This document shows positions 1-6,701 of a stretch of 7,472 nt of DNA, one piece after another. Source of the DNA: Kiritimatiellia bacterium (GTDB lineage: Bacteria > Verrucomicrobiota > Kiritimatiellia > RFP12 > UBA3636). Within the stretch, counting starts at the first letter, position 1, and every line of letters begins with the position of its first letter. The stretch lies in the NCBI GenBank assembly GCA_016295275.1, contig JAEDLN010000118.1, forward strand, positions 1 through 7,472, written 5' to 3'. A program made the translations under genes and the position numbers. The notes below the pieces were generated by a model. The model had not been told where the DNA came from. It saw only the letters and a program-made list of their open reading frames with translations, and ran no database searches.

Positions 1-121
1 CGATACCGGCGGTTCCGGCGTTTCCCGGAGCGCAGAAGATGCGTGCATCGGGATCGTCTTTGTGGAGCTTCCAAGCGATGGCGTGCTCGCGGCCGCCGTT
101 GCCGATCAAAAGAATCTTCAT
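1..121 (-). CDS. purD: Phosphoribosylamine-glycine ligase, N-terminal 40 codons (partial)
   Basis: This is the start of GAR synthetase, which joins 5-phosphoribosylamine and glycine with ATP in the second step of purine synthesis in the cytoplasm. The gene runs off the left edge, so only about 40 codons are visible. The translation begins MKILLIGNGGREHAIAWKL and continues with CAPGNAGTAGI at about residues 30-40. Both are hallmark N-terminal segments of the PurD family: the first strand and glycine-rich loop of the N domain, then the APGNAGT motif. The ATG at 121-119 is placed exactly where family members start. No Shine-Dalgarno is seen in the 48-nt gap behind pcnB. A weak -10-like hexamer, TATTCT at 131-126, lies only 4 nt before the ATG. 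Domains for ATP grasp and catalysis lie outside the window and cannot be checked. Confidence 0.95.
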   Translation of the reverse strand, partial: MKILLIGNGGREHAIAWKLHKDDPDARIFCAPGNAGTAGI

Positions 122-169
122 AACGAGAATAGGTGGTAGGAAAAAAAAGGGTGGGGGAGCAGGTCGGGG

Positions 170-1678
170 TCAGGCGGGGGCCGTTTGCTCTGAAGGCGCG
201 GGCGTTTCGGCCGGCAGTTCGGGGGCGGGGGATGGCGTTTCGGGGGATGATTCTGCGCCGGCCGTTTTCTTGCGGCGGCGCCGTTTACGGGAGGAATTGG
301 CGGGCTTCCGGGGGGTGGGGAAGAGGGCGTCCCGGTTTTCGGTTTGGTCGCCGGGGAAGCCGTGTTTTCCGTCGGTATCCGGATTGACGGGGATATAATT
401 GCCGCGTCGTGCGGGATGTGGGGATGAGAGATAGTTTTCGAACATTTTTTCCCATTCCCGGATTGCCGTTTTCGCCTCGTTGTCGCGCTCGGCCTCGGCA
501 GCGATCTTCCAGAGGGAGAAAGCTGTGTAGAACCAAGGGATGTTGATCATGCGGCGACATCGGCCTGGTTGGGAAAGATTTTGGCGGTAGAATTCGAGTG
601 AAATCAAGATGTTCGCCAGATCGATGCAGAGGAGTTTCGGGACGCGCCAATTTTCGTTTTTGAACGGTTCGACGACGATCTCTTGGATGATGTCCCGTGC
701 GACCGCCTCGATTTGGGCATGTGTTGCGAGCCGTTTTTCCGTGACGGCGGCGTGGAAAAGGGGTGTAAGAAGGGTTGCGAGCCGGATTGCGTTTTCTTGG
801 ATGTAGCGAGGGGATTCGCGGTTTACGGTATCGAATTCCGGAGCCAACCGATCGAAGGCGTCGAGGTAGTTCCAAAGGGGCGATTTTTTGCCGCCGGTTT
901 TACGGATATATGCGTTTACGGCGGGCAGAAGATGTTCCATCAAGCCGGTTTCCCAGAGTCTGGAGATGGCATCGTGCGATTTGGCAAATGTGAAAAGGCG
1001 CAAGATTTCATCGAAGACGCGCGGGCGGGAGGCGTTTCGGATGCAATCGCCGTGATTTTCGATTGCGCGGAGCGATTCTTCGTGGATGGAGAAGCCGAGC
1101 CTGGAAGAGAGCCGGATTGCGCGGAGCATACGGACGGGATCCTCTTGGAATCGGAGATTGGGATCGCCGATGCTCCGGAGGATGCGTTTTTTCAGATCGG
1201 GAAGACCGCCCGTGTAGTCGATGACCTTTTCGGACGTGGGATTCCAGAAGAGGGCGTTCACGGTAAAATCGCGGCGATAGGCGTCTTGTTCGGGGGTTCC
1301 GTAGGCATTATCGCGAGCCTGGTAGAGGGAGCCGCCGTATTTTGCCTGTTCCTGGAGGGAAGCGGTATCATCCGGATCGCGGCGAAAGGTTGCGGTTTCG
1401 TATTGGCGGTCTCCCATCAAGACGATTGCCAATTTGAAGCGGCGGCCCACGATGATGCTTCTGCGGAACAGACGCTTGATTTGATTGGGGCGTGCGTCTG
1501 TGACGATATCGAAATCCTTTGGTTCGCGATTCAGCAAGATATCACGCACGCAACCGCCCACGAGAAAAGCCGTAAACTTCTTGTCCGTGAGTTGACGAAG
1601 GATCGAAAGGGCCTGCTTGTCGATTTTTTGAGCAGAAACGGAAACGCCGGAAGAGCGGAAGAGATTGAAAAGAAACAT
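170..1678 (-). CDS. pcnB: Poly(A) polymerase I-type nucleotidyltransferase (PcnB family)
   Basis: A 502-residue class II (CCA-adding-like) nucleotidyltransferase, most likely adding poly(A) tails to RNA 3' ends to promote decay. Seen directly: LVGGCVRDILL at residues 39-49, the metal-binding DFDIVT at 55-60 (Asp55 and Asp57), IVGRRFKLAIV at 76-86, the segment RDNAYGTPEQDAYRRDFTVNAL at 122-143, and GDPNLRFQEDPVRMLRAIRL at 171-190. The longer insert before RRDFTVNAL, with its 'RDN-YG-EQDA' pattern, and GRRFKL match PcnB better than plain tRNA CCA transferases, although a CCA-adding role cannot be excluded. Residues 200-415 form the helical body. The last 45 residues are a basic cluster (RKRRRRKK, 464-471) followed by a Pro/Ala/Glu/Thr-rich tail. 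The gene starts 18 bp after the GT2 stop. That stop is in frame and no other start codon intervenes, so the ATG is fixed. It has the best Shine-Dalgarno in the window. Likely cotranscribed with the GT2 gene. Confidence 0.83.
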   Translation of the reverse strand: MFLFNLFRSSGVSVSAQKIDKQALSILRQLTDKKFTAFLVGGCVRDILLNREPKDFDIVTDARPNQIKRLFRRSIIVGRRFKLAIVLMGDRQYETATFRRDPDDTASLQEQAKYGGSLYQARDNAYGTPEQDAYRRDFTVNALFWNPTSEKVIDYTGGLPDLKKRILRSIGDPNLRFQEDPVRMLRAIRLSSRLGFSIHEESLRAIENHGDCIRNASRPRVFDEILRLFTFAKSHDAISRLWETGLMEHLLPAVNAYIRKTGGKKSPLWNYLDAFDRLAPEFDTVNRESPRYIQENAIRLATLLTPLFHAAVTEKRLATHAQIEAVARDIIQEIVVEPFKNENWRVPKLLCIDLANILISLEFYRQNLSQPGRCRRMINIPWFYTAFSLWKIAAEAERDNEAKTAIREWEKMFENYLSSPHPARRGNYIPVNPDTDGKHGFPGDQTENRDALFPTPRKPANSSRKRRRRKKTAGAESSPETPSPAPELPAETPAPSEQTAPA

Positions 1679-1685
1679 ACGGTAT

Positions 1686-1690
1686 CCTCT
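1686..1690 (-). promoter_or_regulatory. Shine-Dalgarno of pcnB
   Basis: AGAGG lies 7 nt before the pcnB ATG, inside the 18-bp gap after the GT2 stop. It is the only clear ribosome binding site among the five gene starts. It fits a gene translated from within a polycistronic mRNA. Confidence 0.75.
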
Positions 1691-1696
1691 ATCCGT

Positions 1697-2371
1697 TTAT
1701 CGGAACCGGCGGAGAAGTCGGAAGAACAAAATGGTATCCCGGACCGGATGGATTTTGCTCTTTTCGGTTCCATAGACGGTGGATACGGGCACCTCCGCCA
1801 TTTTGAGACCGGCCTTTGCCGCGCGCAGGATCACTTCGGAATCGGCGGCGAAGCCGGAAAATTCGGTATCGGTTTGGCAAGAAAAGGCCCGTTTTGAAAG
1901 AAGTCGATAACCGCATTGGGTATCGGTAAGGACTTGCCCGATCCGACGGGAAAGCACCCGGTTCATGAACCGGTTTGTCAGGAGTCGGATGAGGGGCATT
2001 GTTTTCGTATCTGCCATCCGGGTGCCGATAATCAGATCGGCATTGGTTTTGCGGAAGCATTCCACGAAGCGTGGCGCTTCGGCGGGCAGATGCTGACCAT
2101 CGCCGTCTGCAAAAATAACGGCATCGCAGCCTTGTTTGCGGGCATATTCGATACCGGTTGTCATGGCCGCGCCCTTGCCTCGGTTTTGCGGATGGACGAG
2201 CACGTTCGCCCCGGCCTCTTTCGCGCGCTCTGCGGTATGGTCGGGGGAGCCGTCGTCAATGACGGTGACCGCCATGCCTGCAGCGATAAAGTCGCGGACG
2301 ACGGCAGCGATATGTTCTTCCTCCCTATAGCAAGGGATGAGGACGATGATCTTGGATTTTTTTTCTTGCAT
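1697..2371 (-). CDS. GT2 family glycosyltransferase, DPM/DPG synthase-like
   Basis: A 224-residue soluble GT-A glycosyltransferase of family 2, resembling enzymes that transfer a sugar from a nucleotide donor to a polyprenyl phosphate. Seen: IVLIPCYREEEHI at residues 9-21, VIDDGSPDHT at 37-46, the donor-site NRGKG at 63-67, the metal-binding DGDGQH at 89-94, GTRM at 116-119, DTQCGYRLL at 150-158, and FAADSEVILRA at 173-183, which carries the acidic position where relatives often have F-E-(S/A)-E. There is no transmembrane segment, so it would be cytoplasmic or peripheral to the membrane. It differs from the other GT2 of the window in lacking the DADLSH form of the metal motif, so sugar specificity is open (mannose, glucose or another hexose). 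The ATG is fixed: an in-frame TAA lies 12 nt upstream with no start codon between. No Shine-Dalgarno is present, but a good promoter overlaps the region just upstream. pcnB follows 18 bp downstream. Confidence 0.85.
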   Translation of the reverse strand: MQEKKSKIIVLIPCYREEEHIAAVVRDFIAAGMAVTVIDDGSPDHTAERAKEAGANVLVHPQNRGKGAAMTTGIEYARKQGCDAVIFADGDGQHLPAEAPRFVECFRKTNADLIIGTRMADTKTMPLIRLLTNRFMNRVLSRRIGQVLTDTQCGYRLLSKRAFSCQTDTEFSGFAADSEVILRAAKAGLKMAEVPVSTVYGTEKSKIHPVRDTILFFRLLRRFR

Positions 2372-2382
2372 TGGTCTGCGGA

Positions 2383-2411
2383 ATTAAAGCAAAAACGGCC
2401 TTCTATATCAA
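2383..2411 (-). promoter_or_regulatory. Sigma70-like promoter for the GT2-pcnB unit, near-leaderless
   Basis: Reading the minus strand, TTGATA (2411-2406) and TTTAAT (2388-2383) are separated by exactly 17 nt. Each matches the sigma70 consensus at five of six positions, though the -10 misses the important second base. The -10 ends 11 nt before the GT2 ATG, so the expected transcription start would leave a leader of about 5 nt. The site lies in the 77-bp gap after the GT117 stop. It implies that GT2 and pcnB can be expressed independently of the large gene. Inference from sequence only. Confidence 0.55.
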
Positions 2412-2448
2412 TCGTGCATTTAGTCGGTCCGTTCGACGGAGCGATTTG

Positions 2449-5400
2449 CTAGGGGCGTGGAAGCGGCGCGAGCGAGCCGGTTTCCGAGAACAGAATCAGT
2501 TCCGGGAACTTTGTCCGGAGATAGGCATCGGCTTCGCGACCGCCGATGGAGCGAGCGAGTTTGATGGCTTTCAAGGCGCGATCGTTTTCGTTGAGAGCAA
2601 TGCATCCTGCGGAGAATTGGATCCAGGTTTTCCAATCGTTCGGATCTCGTTTCAGGATGATGCGGGCGATTTTCTGATGCAAGGGGATTCCCTTGCGCTC
2701 GAACAGGTATTTGACGAGTTGCCGGAGCGTTTCGGTGTCAATGGCATCTTGGGTCAGATAGTCTTCGGGAAGTTCTGCGATCAGGTACGCGGCTTCGACT
2801 GCAAGACCGCCCTGAAGGAGGATGAGACCGGCATTGACGTAGAAGCTTTTGCCGTATGCGTTGCGGGCGTATGCGGCGTTGATGGCTTGAGCGGCGATTG
2901 CGGGTTTTCTCGCATCGAGAGCGGCTTGAACGAGTGCGAGGGCCTCTGTTTCGGAGAGCGGATCTGTGTTGCTGCCGAGGCGTTTGAGAAGCGGTTCGAG
3001 AATTGCGTTGCTGTCGCGGATTTTCCGGATTTCCTGAATTGGGAGGCGGGTATTGTTGGGGTCGAGCGTCTGGAGTTGACGGAGGAGGGCGACGGCCTCG
3101 TCGAAGCGGTTGGCGGGCAGCAGGATTTCCTGGATGAGGCGCAAGGTTGTTTCGGGGGAATAGATATAGAGGGATTGCGCCTGTTTGTAGGCCCGTTCGG
3201 CGACGGCAGTCTGCCCGCGCGCCGCATAATTTCCGGCGATGGCGCAGCGCAGTTTATTGAATGCCTTTCGTGCGGGGAGGTCGCGATGGAATGCGGGCGT
3301 GGCGATGAGTCGGCGCGAATACCAATCCCAGAAATCCATATCGTTTTGACGGTTGGACGCAGAGATTGGTGTCGGCGCGTTCGAGAGCTTCATGATCAGG
3401 CCGTGGGGAATCAGGAACGGAGTCATCCAGGGGAGGGTATAGCTTTCCTCGACGTAGAAGTCGCGATGGTCTTTGTTTCGGGTAAAGATTTGGCGGGCGA
3501 TGATGCCGTTGATTTCCATGACGGCTTGGGCGCCATTGACGGAGACGCGTCCGGAGGGGTCGTGGACGATTCCGCCGATATTGGGGCGGCGCCCGCTCTC
3601 GACGTCGTTGATATATTCCTGGAATGCGACGGTGCAGTCGTTTGCCGTCGGCATCCAGATGTCGTCGGCATAGAGACTGCGCATGGTATCGAGGTAGGTA
3701 TTATCGGCCAATGCGTTTTGGGTAATCAGGAAGACGTCCGGGCGCACATTGGCGGAGTAGATCATGTAGGTTGGCACGAAGCGTCCCGGATCGGTACCGC
3801 CGAAGAACACCGCATTTGTCGTCATGGCTTCGGGGAAGCAGGGATTTGGGAGCGGTTCTTCGTCGTCGGAGAGTTCTTCGGAGATTGCCTCGGCGCCGCG
3901 GAGCTGGTAGTTTCCGAATTGCCAACCGAAGTCATGCCGGTTCTGTTCGGCGGCGGAGGTCGTATCGGCCAAGCGGAAATTGAAGTAGTTTTCGTGAATC
4001 GGCAGGAGGGGGGTAAGGGCGATGGCCAAAGCGGCGCCGGCGAAGAGCGTTCGATTGGTGCGAAGCGTTGCCAGGAGGTAGGCGAAGCCGTAACCGATCC
4101 AGATGGCGAAAATGCCGTGGGAAGCGATGAATTTGACCTTTTGGATAAAGGCGTCTTGAATATCGCCGCTGGGATTGGCGAGCGCGATGAGTACGAAGCT
4201 CATCATGACAAAGCATGTAAAGGTCGCGAGATGCCAGCGGATGGTGAAATCGGAAACAGGGAACGCGATGCCCGTCGACCGGTTGCGGACGATTCGGAAT
4301 GCGGCAAAGACGACAATTCCGACCCAAGCGAAGAAGAAGAGGGAGGTCAGGATGAAGTTGAAAAAGACGTATCCTGCGGAAGAAGACGGGGAGAGCGGCG
4401 TTGCTTCGAGAATGGTTTCGGAGAAGGTGTTGGCGAAGCCGAGCGCCAGACCGCAAAGCAGGAGCGCGATACCGAGAAACGATGCGCCTGCGACGATTCG
4501 CCGGGAGAGATCGTTTGTACGGCCGGCGCAGATTGCATCGAGAAGGAGGGGCAAAAGCGCCTTCAGCGCGAGATAATGGAGTCCGATGAAAGCGGCGAGG
4601 AAAAGCGGAAGGAAGAAGAGTTTGTCGATACGGGTTTCCGTAAGATCGACCGTTCCGGAGATTTTATCGATGATGGTAATGCCGGCGATGGCGGCGGTGC
4701 AGAGCAAGAGCCACGGAACGAGGGCAATCGGTTTCGAACCGTTGTCGCGGGAACGTGCGGGGATGACCCAATCGGCAAACGCAAGGAACCCGAACGGCGC
4801 GAGGAGCAGGGTGAATTGCGTACGGAGATCGGAGAAATAGGAGCCAAGTTTCGGGAGGAATGCCGGAGAAAAGACGGTCGTTGGGGTGATTTGTTCGTAT
4901 TGTCCTCGGGAGATGGCGTGTTTGAAGCCCTCCCACGTGCGCGGATAGCCCCAGTTCATCGGGGGGCATGCGTCTCCGGAAACAGGCATATAGAGATAAA
5001 AAGCAAGACCAAGTCCGCCAGCCAGGAAGGAGAGGGAAACGGTTCGACCGTTCGGAAGAGCAATCCATGCCAGGACGATCAGCAGAGCGAACAGGGCCGC
5101 ATAGGCAACGAAGTAGCCGCTGTCGGGGTGTGTCAGGCCAAGCAGGCAACCGCGGCGAATCAAAAGGAAGAGGAAGAATTCGATGACGGAAACGGTTCCG
5201 GCGTACCAGCGCGTTTCGGGTGTAAAGGCCGAGAACAGCCAGAGAATCGTCCAGCCGGCGAAAAGGGTTAGCAAGGGCGTTTTCCACGAATAGGCGATCG
5301 AGGGGTCCGCATAAGGTGGCTCCGGCGCGGCGGGCAGAAATCCGAGGATTACGAGAGCAAGCAGGATGCCGGAACCGAAGAGGAGTGCCGGGAAAAGCGG

Positions 5401-6486
5401 ATTTGGGAATGTTTTCCGGATGATTTCCGGGGCGTTTTCCTTGCGGGAAAGAAGTCCCAGCAAAGCACCGCCGACGGCGAGAAGAACGATGGCCTGGATG
5501 ATGCCGAGGTGGACGCGATCGGTGAATTCGGCGATTTGCGTCCATTCGGGGGTATTGAGGATGGGGGGCTTTTTCGCCCCGAGGGCCAAGGAACCGACAA
5601 CGGGGTTTACCGGATCGAGGAACGGGTATTTGGGGAATCCGGGGCGGGAAGGCTCCGCCGCCAGTTTCAGCAAGAAAGCGAGGAGAGCGAGGGGGAGTCC
5701 GGCGAGGACGAAATCCCGGAACAGGTGAATATCTTGCAGGAGGATGACGAGAATAAGCGGGATGATCGCCAAAAGAAGGACCTGGTAATTGGTCAAGCCG
5801 AGTCCGAAGAGAAACGCCGTGGCGATCAAGAGTTTATTGGAAGGGCGGTAGATCCAGCGATAGGTCAGAACGAGGAGAAGCATCAAGAAGAAAGCATTGA
5901 AGCTATAGACCTCGACAATGGTGCACTGGGACCACATGACAGGGGAGAATGCGAAAACGAGTGCGCCGGCGCATCCCGAGAGCCAGCAAATGAGCCGTGT
6001 CGTGATGGGGCGAGAAGCAAAAGCCGCGATTCCGGACGGATTGTCCTTGCATTCCGGCAAATCGACGGGGCGTTGGCGTGTGCTGAGAATATCGTCGCAA
6101 GAGCGCGAAATCAGGAGGGCGGTAAGGCCGATGGCGATAGCGCCCCAAAAGGCGGACATGACGGCGATGGCCCATGCCGGATTGGGGTGGCCGCGGAAGG
6201 GAATCCAGCCCAAGAGGCGGGAAAAGAGCCATGCGCAGATGGTCCAGGACGGATATCCCGGAGGATGCGGAACGCCGGCATAATCGCCGGCGACGGCGAG
6301 TTCACCGCTATCTTCAAGAGTGACGGAGGGGGCGCAGGTAAGGAAGTAGACGAGAAAAGAGAGCAACGTACTCGTCCAAAAAGCGAGCCAATCGGTCGAA
6401 GAGAAGAAAGATTTGCGCTCTTTGTCGATCGGGGCCTCGTCTACGGGGATTGCGGGGGCGGAAAAGAAATGGCGAAAGAAAGACAT
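2449..6486 (-). CDS. DUF2723 / GT117 multi-pass membrane glycosyltransferase with C-terminal TPR-like region
   Basis: A 1345-residue membrane protein of the DUF2723 family (CAZy GT117, the family of the eukaryotic O-mannosyltransferase TMEM260). After the first membrane segment (about 33-51) comes the family signature VTLEDSGEL (55-63), with Asp59 and Glu62, followed by GVPHPPGYP (71-79). VEVYS at 191-195, NWGYPRTWEGF at 511-521 and RGQY at 527-530 are also typical. Roughly 20 hydrophobic segments extend to about residue 830. The non-membrane C-terminal part then begins, with FGNYQLRG (857-864) and the block NAVFFGGTDPGRFVPTYMIY (891-910) followed by RPDVFLITQNALADNTY. Residues about 1080-1320 are helical repeats resembling TPRs (for example NYAARGQTAVAERAYKQAQ and DPNDWKTW). 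By analogy with GT-C enzymes it would move sugar from a lipid-linked donor to a protein or glycan on the outer face. Acceptor unknown. An in-frame TAA 45 nt upstream, with no alternative start between, fixes the ATG. No Shine-Dalgarno. It is flanked by two GT2 genes that may supply its donor. Confidence 0.86.
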   Translation of the reverse strand: MSFFRHFFSAPAIPVDEAPIDKERKSFFSSTDWLAFWTSTLLSFLVYFLTCAPSVTLEDSGELAVAGDYAGVPHPPGYPSWTICAWLFSRLLGWIPFRGHPNPAWAIAVMSAFWGAIAIGLTALLISRSCDDILSTRQRPVDLPECKDNPSGIAAFASRPITTRLICWLSGCAGALVFAFSPVMWSQCTIVEVYSFNAFFLMLLLVLTYRWIYRPSNKLLIATAFLFGLGLTNYQVLLLAIIPLILVILLQDIHLFRDFVLAGLPLALLAFLLKLAAEPSRPGFPKYPFLDPVNPVVGSLALGAKKPPILNTPEWTQIAEFTDRVHLGIIQAIVLLAVGGALLGLLSRKENAPEIIRKTFPNPLFPALLFGSGILLALVILGFLPAAPEPPYADPSIAYSWKTPLLTLFAGWTILWLFSAFTPETRWYAGTVSVIEFFLFLLIRRGCLLGLTHPDSGYFVAYAALFALLIVLAWIALPNGRTVSLSFLAGGLGLAFYLYMPVSGDACPPMNWGYPRTWEGFKHAISRGQYEQITPTTVFSPAFLPKLGSYFSDLRTQFTLLLAPFGFLAFADWVIPARSRDNGSKPIALVPWLLLCTAAIAGITIIDKISGTVDLTETRIDKLFFLPLFLAAFIGLHYLALKALLPLLLDAICAGRTNDLSRRIVAGASFLGIALLLCGLALGFANTFSETILEATPLSPSSSAGYVFFNFILTSLFFFAWVGIVVFAAFRIVRNRSTGIAFPVSDFTIRWHLATFTCFVMMSFVLIALANPSGDIQDAFIQKVKFIASHGIFAIWIGYGFAYLLATLRTNRTLFAGAALAIALTPLLPIHENYFNFRLADTTSAAEQNRHDFGWQFGNYQLRGAEAISEELSDDEEPLPNPCFPEAMTTNAVFFGGTDPGRFVPTYMIYSANVRPDVFLITQNALADNTYLDTMRSLYADDIWMPTANDCTVAFQEYINDVESGRRPNIGGIVHDPSGRVSVNGAQAVMEINGIIARQIFTRNKDHRDFYVEESYTLPWMTPFLIPHGLIMKLSNAPTPISASNRQNDMDFWDWYSRRLIATPAFHRDLPARKAFNKLRCAIAGNYAARGQTAVAERAYKQAQSLYIYSPETTLRLIQEILLPANRFDEAVALLRQLQTLDPNNTRLPIQEIRKIRDSNAILEPLLKRLGSNTDPLSETEALALVQAALDARKPAIAAQAINAAYARNAYGKSFYVNAGLILLQGGLAVEAAYLIAELPEDYLTQDAIDTETLRQLVKYLFERKGIPLHQKIARIILKRDPNDWKTWIQFSAGCIALNENDRALKAIKLARSIGGREADAYLRTKFPELILFSETGSLAPLPRP

Positions 6487-6599
6487 AAGCGGAAAGAGAT
6501 TCGAAACGTGAGAGCCGGGAGCAAAGGGGTGTTAAGGCGAAGCGCGGAGAAGAGATATGTTGCCGGGAAGAGACAGAATTTTTCAAGCGACCGGCAGGT

Positions 6600-6650
6600 G
6601 CGCCCGGAATCGGCGGGGCGCGTCCCCGCATGCAAGCGAGGTCGGGGCGC
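6600..6650 (-). other. GC-rich intergenic segment with four alternately pairing arms
   Basis: In the 215-bp gap between the mannose synthase and GT117 genes, the minus-strand RNA has arm 1 GCGCCCCG (6650-6643), arm 2 GCGGGGACGC (6629-6620), arm 3 GCGCCCCGC (6621-6613) and arm 4 GGGCGC (6605-6600). Arm 1 pairs with arm 2 (8 bp, one bulged A). Arm 2 pairs with arm 3 (6 bp, 5-nt loop). Arm 3 pairs with arm 4 (6 bp, 10-nt loop). These folds exclude one another. There is no U tract after arm 4, so it is not an intrinsic terminator. Whether it regulates anything is unproven, and GC-rich sequence makes chance pairing likely. Confidence 0.35.
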
Positions 6651-6701
6651 AAAGAAGCGGGGTTTTCCGTTGCTCCGGGGCTTTGCGCGGCTTGTTGCGG
6701 C

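Noticed and set aside
126..131. TATTCT as a -10 for leaderless purD
   Set aside because: Only four of six matches, no acceptable -35 at 16-18 nt, and 4 nt to the ATG is slightly too short. Kept only as a remark in the purD entry.
683..1897. A 404-codon open frame on the + strand
   Set aside because: Codon-register shadow of pcnB, running on into the GT2 gene. The minus-strand pcnB motifs are decisive.
2428..2440. Hairpin TCCGT-TCG-ACGGA as a terminator for the GT117 gene
   Set aside because: Only 5 bp of stem and no U tract on the minus strand; this falls short of an intrinsic terminator.
2371..5271. A 966-codon open frame on the + strand
   Set aside because: It is in exact codon register opposite the GT117 gene and exists because that gene lacks TTA, CTA and TCA. 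The product is Gly/Glu/Asp/Arg-rich with no recognisable domain, while the minus-strand frame has clear family motifs.
6498..6503. TCGAAT as a -10 for the GT117 gene, 12 nt before its ATG
   Set aside because: Four of six matches and no credible -35; the upstream TTGAAA at about 6585 is far too distant to pair with it.
6314..6652. A minus-strand frame starting in the structured gap, considered as a leader peptide or upstream ORF for the GT117 gene
   Set aside because: It does not end before the GT117 start but runs about 170 bp into it in another frame, has no ribosome binding site and has a composition typical of a shadow frame.
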